Notes under the pieces: generated by a model
Seen by the model: the letters and a program-made list of their open reading frames with translations, nothing else
The model's database searches: none
What the model was told of the DNA's origin: nothing
Shown here: positions 48,901-57,900 of the stretch, in pieces
Numbering within the stretch: position 1 is the first letter of the stretch
How the letters are laid out: the number at the start of each line of letters is the position of its first letter
Source: Trichuris trichiura
Lineage: Eukaryota; Nematoda; Enoplea; Trichinellida; Trichuridae
Direction of reading: 5' to 3'
Assembly: GCA_037903355.1 (NCBI GenBank)
Contig: JBAJFE010000030.1
Span: forward strand, 62,001 to 126,000
Length of the DNA: 64,000 bases
Translations under genes and position numbers: made by a program

Positions 48901-51900
48901 GCCTTAGTTAAAGTTATCTCTCTATGTAGTAACGGCCTTTGCCACGAATGTTTTCCCTTGACTTCAATAATCGACGTAACGCCATGTTCCGTAGTGGACG
49001 CTAACAAAAGGGGTTGAAACAGTAAGCGAGTTGGCTCAGTGAATGGTTGCGCAGTTAGTCGTGACTTTCAGTGCTCATCAGCTGGCACTATAATCACTGC
49101 CATTTCGTCTCCACTGATGCGTGGGTTGTCGCGTATGTACAATGCTTCTTTGAGCTTCATGAGTCTAAAGGAAGGTTGTCATGCAACCCTGTGAAGGTGA
49201 CATGGTCACCTGGACAAGAGCATGTCACCTCGTGCTCCACAACAGCCAAACTGCTCACTGCTTCCTTCACGATCTTTATCAGATCTTTCTTTTGCTGGTT
49301 TCCTTTTGTGATCACAGTCTCACCTCGGTGCTGCTTTTCAGCTGTTCAGTAGGCACTGATTGTGGTTCAGCATCGGTGTGCCCTGTTTCGCCAGTTTAAG
49401 TCTCCCCACAGCCCGAGCTAACGCTGCAGACTGCTCTGAGCTTTTCCTCAACGGGAAGCTTCACTTTGTCAGGCCGCAGTATAGATTTTAAATTTGTCGA
49501 GTTTTGAGAAACGTCGCAACGCCTAGTCTTAGAAATTCTTCGAATCTTGTCCTCAGTGCCGGGGAAATAAAGCAAAACTATTCTGGTTTGTTGGGTTGTT
49601 TTTGATTTATGCACGCCGTTGGTCCTGCGCAAGGGTTTACCGTCTGCCGATGTAAACGTCAGTTAACCTTGTAAAGTAGTAACCAAGAGCAGCCGCAGCA
49701 AACCAGAATAGTTTTGCGTTATTTTCCCGGCATTGAGGTCAAGATTCAAAAGTCGCAGAAATAAGGCAAAAACTATTCTGGTTTGCTGCTGCTGTTCTTG
49801 GTTACTGCCTCATTCGATCGCGTTCATTAACCTACCCATGATAGCTCGTCTGCATTCGTCAGTCTACTTGCTTACGAAGCCTAAATATAACACTTACGCC
49901 TTGGCTTATGCTCAGGTATGGGCAGAATAGGACGGCTGAGAAAAAGGCATGGCGGCAATCATGCTTAACCTCCACTCTAAGTCTATGCCTTAACATACCA
50001 TCTATAGTTTGCCTTAAGCTTACGTAGGGCACAGCAGGATGACCGAGAAACACCAGCCTGTACTGCTTGCCTGGCTGACATTTGTGCATGCCTTCCGTCC
50101 CTATCAGGCCAAGTGCACTAACGCGATCGAACTATTTTCCGTGGAAATGTATTGGAGAAGCAGCTGCAGGAGCACGTAGCTGTAGCTCGTCTCAAGCAAA
50201 CAATTCAGATGTCTTTTTGAGGTGCAGTTACGAATAAGGGCATTCAGTAGGAGAAGACTGTAGAACCCAAGATGATTGTATGACTGTAGGATCAAGACTC
50301 AAGATGATGACTGTAGGCGAAGGTCAACGGCAGATGATGATCGTTGCTGGAAATTGTCAACAGGGAAGACTTGCTCTTTTCAATTTGCTTAAAGAACATC
50401 ACAAACAGGAGTAGTTTTATTCGAACTATTCCTTTTTTCCTCATGTGGCGGCAGAGGACGGGGAACCGTGTATGCTGGAACCAATTATGTTTTATCAATG
50501 GTTACTGGCCAGCCTTATGATGGAATAAACATGGGCCTCATTATAGTTATCTCTCTTTTAAAAGTAATCAAATAAACTGTCACGCCGCGTTCTCCTTTTA
50601 ACGACTAAACAGACATTTTTATCTGATAAGTTTGTTCAAGAAGCATTCATTTACCACCAGCCTTTTCCTGAGGTGTCGCATCAACTACTTGCCAACCGTT
50701 GTATTCAGGTATCAGATAAGGCCTCTGCATCCAACACTCATTCCACACATGGTAAGACCTGAAAGTAAAGTCGTCAAGCGAGTATGAATAGATATATTAA
50801 AAATTTCCATGTTCACTTTGGGTTATTATAAGTTTTAATGTACTTCAGACGGCTTCACTCGAGCTGATTTTATCCAGTACGAATGAATGAACTATTTCCG
50901 GATTATTCCATGGTTTCTTTGCAAAAGTGAGCAGCGCGAACTTATGGGCAAACCAGATGGGAGCAACAGTTTTGTCGCAGAATTCTGTTCACGAATTTTG
51001 TTGAGAACAGCGAATGTGACTTTCCACTGATAGGATTTACACCACTGGGCTGAATATTTGCTACATATCAAGAAAAAATTTTAATCGACTTCATTCACTC
51101 AGGTCGCTGATTCCCTGCTATTTTGTCACGGATTCCGAAAGGCTTACTTTAGGCATGCAATACTTTTTTAAAGACAAAGAAAGACAACAGTGGAAGCTAA
51201 AATACTACAGGGAACTAGAGTTTTTTGCGCTTCGTTCCTTAACCGCCATCTTCGTTGAACTGTCTGTCCATAAGTAGTTGTTATTTCTCTTTGAAAATTA
51301 AAGGAATAGGTACAGGTGAATTCTCAAATGCCCACTGAAGGAGTATATTCATACTGAAAAAACCACAGTTTCGCAAGTCGCAAAACGCCGGCGCAGACGG
51401 TTTTCGCTTAAATCTGCAGTCTTTAGGGAAAAGGAGCCATGCCAGTTTCCAGGAGAACTAAAAACCATTGTCTTTGAATCTTGAAGAAAAATCAAGTGCT
51501 AGGAACCAAGCTGTTCAAACTTCGAAGGCAGAAAAAAAAATTTTAATTTTATCGAACGTACTCGGAAGAAGTCTGTTTATTTTTTCCCTCGGATAAGGGA
51601 TTCCACTAGCCAATTTGTCGCGCTCTGCACACAGGGTGTCTCAAAACCTATCATCCACAGCTGGTATATGGTCATCTGGTGGGCAATTGTGTTGTTAGCA
51701 TACAGCTAAGTTTCGTTAAACATTTCTGAGTTTGGGGAAACAGAAATTGCTAGGCATTGAGAAAAGTTCATGGTCTAACGAAGCGATATGCAAACTGAAC
51801 CGCCATAGCGCCGTCTAATGGCCAAATGCAGATCTGCAGCAAGTTTTAGAACGAGGGTCATTCTGGGCTGGCCATTTTACATGGTGTTGTCTTTTTCGAG

Positions 51901-54900
51901 AGAACTGTTACCGCTAGTTCATACCCGAAGGTAGTAAAGGATAAAGTGATGCCCTAAAAGAAAGCGGTGGACCTTGTGTTCATGCAGGCTGCAGTATGAA
52001 TTCATTTAGTAACCTCTGTGTGAAATTGTGTTAAAGAAAATGTTCCCCATTTGTAGATTGGGAAGAGGGGAACTATCAAATGGCCACTGAACAGTTCTGA
52101 ATCTTTTCCCGTAGGCTTTCGTTTATGGGATGTTATCAAGGGTCGCGCGTTTGACAAGAAAATTAATTCCGCAGAAACTCTCAAAACGGCAATTGAATCA
52201 ACATTCGATTAATAACATATGATCCGTGTGGATTTACGGAAGCGAGTAGATCAGCCAGAGACGAAAAGGCTAGAAAAGTGTACCGCAGTCAGCGACGTGC
52301 AAATGGAATTGCGTTAGCCTATATTTTTTTCTATTACTTGTTAATTTTGCTCCTTTTCAACTTCTTTAGAAGGAACAAAAATGTGCGGAGCCCATTCTCA
52401 AAGAAAAAATACAGTGACCTCTGCTCGTCCTGTATAAACGATACACAGAGTAACGCTGTTGCATTGGTATGTATGAGTTAAAGCAACCAATAGTTCAGAC
52501 GGAGCTTCCAGGAAGGAGAACTCGTTGTTAAGGATAGGCTGAATTTGGGGCGTTCTGTAGTAACTCAAGCAGACAATTTTATACGCTGTGTTTGAAGAAC
52601 ACTCAGCAGTGACGAAGTGTGAACTTTCGAAAGAACTTTCTGCATGCCAGTCCATCGTAAATTGTGATGGAAATTACATTAGTATAAAAGTGAAAAGATA
52701 TGCTGTTTCTGCAGTGCACATTTGCGCTGATGAATGATGTCATAGTTTTTCTGCTTTTCGCAGCTTAGACGGAAAAGGTACGCAATCTGCAGCAAGCTAC
52801 TGTGATTGATAAAAACCGGATTCTGCACTACAGCCAGAAAAGCAGAATGCAGTAGATAGTCCCAAGTCAAGGTACGCAGATTCAACTGAACCCAACATCC
52901 ATGGAAAAACTGTTCTGCCCTGCGTGCAGAAGTTCAGAAAATTCACCGTGTCGCGGGTTGCAGCAAACTTTCAGAATATCACTCAACACTACTATTGCGT
53001 GTAACTTAGGAAACTTGCACAAGCTTTGCGACGTAAGATGCAGAAGTTTGCATCAGAAGAATGTGACGTTCTCCTATTGTAAGATAACGTGTGACGTAGC
53101 AAGATGAGGCCCCATTCGTCAGAGGAGTTGGAGAAAGTACCAAACACAACGTACTCCCAGATTACTGCGTCTTCCAGCCAATTCAGCATCAGTTTGCTGG
53201 TCGACACTTCTTCAGAACTGAGCGTGACTAAAAATGGATGGTCGATTTTTTTGAGAAAAACGCGCCTGCATCTGTTGCCATAGCATCAGCATAGTGCCAG
53301 GTAGTTGAGATAAGGTTTTTTTAATTCAACGAAAGCTATACTGAATGAATAATGTTCTTGAAGATGTGATGCTTTGGTACGGAACCATAAGTTTTCATAG
53401 TGATATGGCTTTATTACGGACGGGTCACGATAGGCCCAAAAGCTCCGGAAAAGTAAAGTTTATTTTACATATCAACGGGACAGATTCTCCGTAATAAAGC
53501 CATATCAATAATGTTCTTTCATTTTATTTTTTGGAACTTATATCAGGTTTTGCTAAAAAAGCGACAAAAGCATTGCTCCTACCTAAAAGATTCACTTTCC
53601 CAAACTTGACAGGCTCAAAAGCCTTGAACGTGCATATTCACGTCTGGTTTTACCAAGTCTAAAGCTCAACTAATTAATTCCAGAAGTTGAGGGTTATTGT
53701 GCGCATATTCAGTATGCTCGCTCTTATAAATGAACTGCTAAATCATTTGGTAGTTAGATTTCCTCTTAAAATTACGGCGTTACTAAGTAAACTAATGGGT
53801 ATTCAAGTGCTTCTAAAAGCACAAAAGCTCTAGCAATATGCTACAAAGGCGCTTTTAAAATGAAGCACTAATCCAAGCATACTCTTTCAATTTAGTTATT
53901 AGTAATAAACGTGCTTTAATTGCTTTGAAAACGTAATTCCTCCTAACGGGTGTGTGTAATAGCATAATTTGTACGGAAACTCCCCGTTCGAAAAACGTTT
54001 AAATATTGCTTTTTTTCCTTTAAAACGACCCAAGTTCCCGTGGTTTAAAGCACTATTCCCACATAAAGGGCGTGCCAGCAATCTCTGCCATCTACTTGCG
54101 CTGAAGACGGGGGCAGGCGATCCCCGAAAGCTTCGCGATTAAACGTTTTTCGAACGGGGAGTTTCCGTACAAATTATGCTAAACGTGCTTTAACTTTTAA
54201 CGCAAGAATGAAAACGAATTTCACGCAAAATTGATGTTCCCAGGCAAAAATTATGGTGAAACAACCAGGTTACTACGACTAGGTAGCGAATGTCATATTG
54301 ACAATGACTGTTTGGCATATACAAATCTACTGAAGCAGTATTTTCCGAACACTTTAAAGGAAATTCGACTTTTCTAAAATGTCTGTTGCATTTCTAGGAT
54401 TATAAAAGTAAGTCTAAGCAATTCAACAATGGTCTCAGTAGTCAGCTTGACTTCAGGTTTGGAATAAGTTGATCATAACCAAAAAACGTATGAGCTTAGA
54501 AAATGCTGTATTGGGTACTACACTTTTCAGCTTTCCAGGAAACTATACTTCCTTTATCTAAGGGACTGGTCCTAAAGTTCATATGGGGTGAACTGTGCAA
54601 AACTATAAGTAAAAACCAATGAGTGAAGCACTATATAAATGGAGGAAAAATCCTAAATCAATTCATACCAGATTTTGTCAAGAGTTTCTTCTTCATCCAC
54701 CTTACCAGATTTTCTGATATGTACATCAGTGGCCATTAACTTCTCCGAATCATGGGCTGCCTGGTAACAAGTAATGATTCGTGTTGGAATGCCGATGCAG
54801 CGACATACTGAGGAAATAATGTAGCAATAAACGAATCCTGTTTAATACGTACTTGTAGTCATAACTCCAGCGAACACCCAACAGTGGCCGTAACTGATTT

Positions 54901-57900
54901 GCCTTCCCGTTTTGGCGAATTGCTGTAATATTTTCGTGCTCCCTGTCCATTCGGTCGGCGATGTTCCAGTAAAATAATTTGCTGCCCAACTGCCCTCTAG
55001 TACACTATATCCTTCTGATGACTGGATCTGTAATGCAAAATAGCGATTACAACACAGCAGTTCGAACACAAAACTTCTAGGGTAAGGTTCATTCTTTCCA
55101 TGTGGCGCGGCTAATTAAGTTTTGTTAAACGAAGGAAACCGCTTCCACTTCCAGGTCAGATTCTTCAGTCACAAGAAGGGTGTTTCAATGTTAAGCTCCC
55201 CTACTACCTATATTAGCTGCGATTTTCATGAAACGACTTGATGAGGTAGCCTTCACCATTGGCGACATGCGTGACAGCTCGTTTCTGTATACAAGATGTC
55301 GGTATCTGCGGTAGAGAGAAGGCTGAGAACACACCCTGGCCGCCGTATCGGTCATCTCAGTATTCGCGGTTGAAAACCTGCCCAAAATATAAAAGAAACT
55401 TTCTATAGGTAAACGAGTCATGATTTGCACTGTAGGGCATTTTCAATAATAGGAACGAATCATGCACTATACTGCCATGTTCCGCATGAGACACGTGAAT
55501 CATTCCTTTGTTCAGTTTATTTATGCTGGCCACACTATACTCGTATATCTACTGATCACTTACTAACTGCTTCGGTTATTGGATCGACTGTCTTAATACC
55601 ACAGATTTCGTATTGAAGTAACCCATGTTTTATCTAATAAAGACTTTAAACAGAAATAGGAGTGACAGTTATATGTATCTGTTTATTAATTTTGATAATG
55701 AAAAGTGGGAGTACTTGACGAGCAAAGGCTCAAGAAGCGCTTATCAATGGAAGTGAAGGCCTTGATCAGGCTCCCCGAATGTTGAAGAAATTTCATAGTT
55801 TACGTACTCTGCCTTCAACATACAGGGCTAGCAAAAAAGGCCTACATCAATGTTTCTCAAGGTCAGGGTCGCCTGGGTCCCCCTGTGAACGTTTCCGAGC
55901 GTTTGGCCTCCCCCCAATTCTGATTAGTCGATTTCGAGCGCGCTGATTGGCTGGATGGGAGGACGGAGGGCAGCCGGGACGTCATAATGTAGGCGCTGCA
56001 CACAAAGTTCTGTGGGGAAACGTTTCCCAGATAGTGTGTCGAACATTTACTTTCTCACTTCTGAGCTGGCTGCACCTCGTGGTCCTCCCTTCCAGCCAAT
56101 CAGTGCGGGGCGCAACAGCATGCAGCTTTCTCTTGGGCAGAAAGGCACAATATCTGACTCGCAGACCATACATTCGTATGCACTTCAACACGATCGCCCA
56201 GGTGGGGCACATGCCCCACCGTGAGAATCTCGGGTCTACATCATTCACTTCAGTTCGATTCGTCAGGTGTGCATTAGATCCTCACCTTGGGAAGTTGATA
56301 ATGTCATAGCTTTTATTGCGGGATGTTTATGATTGAAGATCGAACTTCTTTGGCGGCAGGGATTGAGTTTCATTATGTTGTTTACCGCTTTTCCTGTTCT
56401 TTCGTCGGTTCGAAGTACAAGTAATAAACGGTTTTAATCGTACACGAATGAGTAAATGGAGCTTTCGGCGCTGACCTTGTCCTGTCATTAGCTTGAGGCC
56501 CTTTACATTACGCTGACGACGGGAAAACGTCAGAGCCGAAAGCTCTGTTTACTCACTCATGTAAGATTAAAACCGTTTATGATTTTTACTCCGCACTTAT
56601 GAAACAACAAGAAAAACCGTAACTAACTTCATAGAAGATGTCATTGTAGTTGTTCTGTTTCACTGTTTGAGCACAGGGTCATTTATTACTGCCATCAGTT
56701 ATTATTGCTTACCTCATGTTGTATTTACTTGTAAATTGGGTTTTTTTATGGGCAGAAAGGAATACGTAAAAGCACAGTACAGCCGAACCGCTCGTATCCG
56801 GACAGTTTGAAACCAGGGGTCGCGCAGATGCGCGGGGTTTCCGGATAGGGCTCTAATGTATGGTGCAATTGGAATGCAGGTTCAATCCACGTGAATTTAA
56901 GTCGCTGTTGTTCACTGACACCTGTGGACGTGGTGGGCTTAGGTTGCGTAAGCTCAAAGTAGCACCTAAGCTGTGGTTGACCTCAACAGATTGCGACCAA
57001 CAGAAATTAATTTTGTAAAGAGTTGCAGGTAGCGTGCTCGGAAGTGACTGGAAGACAAGCTGTTCTGGTTGTTCCTGTCAGTGACAAAATGCTTTTGGTG
57101 CATCAAACTCATTTTTGGCATACGCTTAGGAAGTTTAACGTTCCAAGTATCGTTTAGTTCTAGACAAGATAGCAAACGCTCGAGAAGTCCTACTCATCCT
57201 CCAGAGACAAAAGCAATGAACTATAGTACGTGGGTGACCTAAGAATGGTAAAGTACTAGCAGACAACAGAAATCGTCCCAAACGATGGTTCGTCTTGTCA
57301 GTGGGCCATAGCTTCAAAGAAGAATAGCACTTCAAATTTAGCCCGGTGCGCGCCATATTTGAATGAAAAATGATTAGAAAAAAGAAAAGAGCGTATAGTA
57401 ATAGGCGGTGATGAAATAGCCTCCTGAGCTTTACTGCGTATGGTCAATCTATGGACACCTTCAGATATGATGGGCCCAGATACGAGAGGTTTTACTGTAC
57501 GTACTGCGACGAAACGTGCGGCGTTCTGAAAACTCCACATTTTTGTGTGCTGAGAAACAAGCATTTACCATCCTCTTTTTCAACGAGAGCACGCCGTTTC
57601 TAAAATTTTTTATGTGATAAGATTACACTCTGTTACCAAAACAATCCGTCCCTCGATTAATGAACAGCGAGAAATATGTTACCATATCAGACAACGCACG
57701 GACGACAAAAATGGGATTTGAGCGAAGTGGAAACGGCAGAGCGCTTCTGTTGAGTACAGAAATGCAAGCTTCTAGAATGCCTTCTTCGAACTGGAAACGG
57801 CGAAAATGGATGGTCAGTAATTAATGAAGATGAGCAATGTACTTGACCAAAAGACCAGAAACATGGGATTGGACAGTTAGAGCTGCCACGCCATATCTTT

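Noticed and set aside
55191..55430. Candidate transglutaminase exon before the catalytic-Cys exon (minus strand, ending SRMSPMV)
   Set aside because: The real exon is 57790-57683 ([16 protein letters not shown]...ALSDM), which fits the family and both splice phases; the 55191 frame does not.
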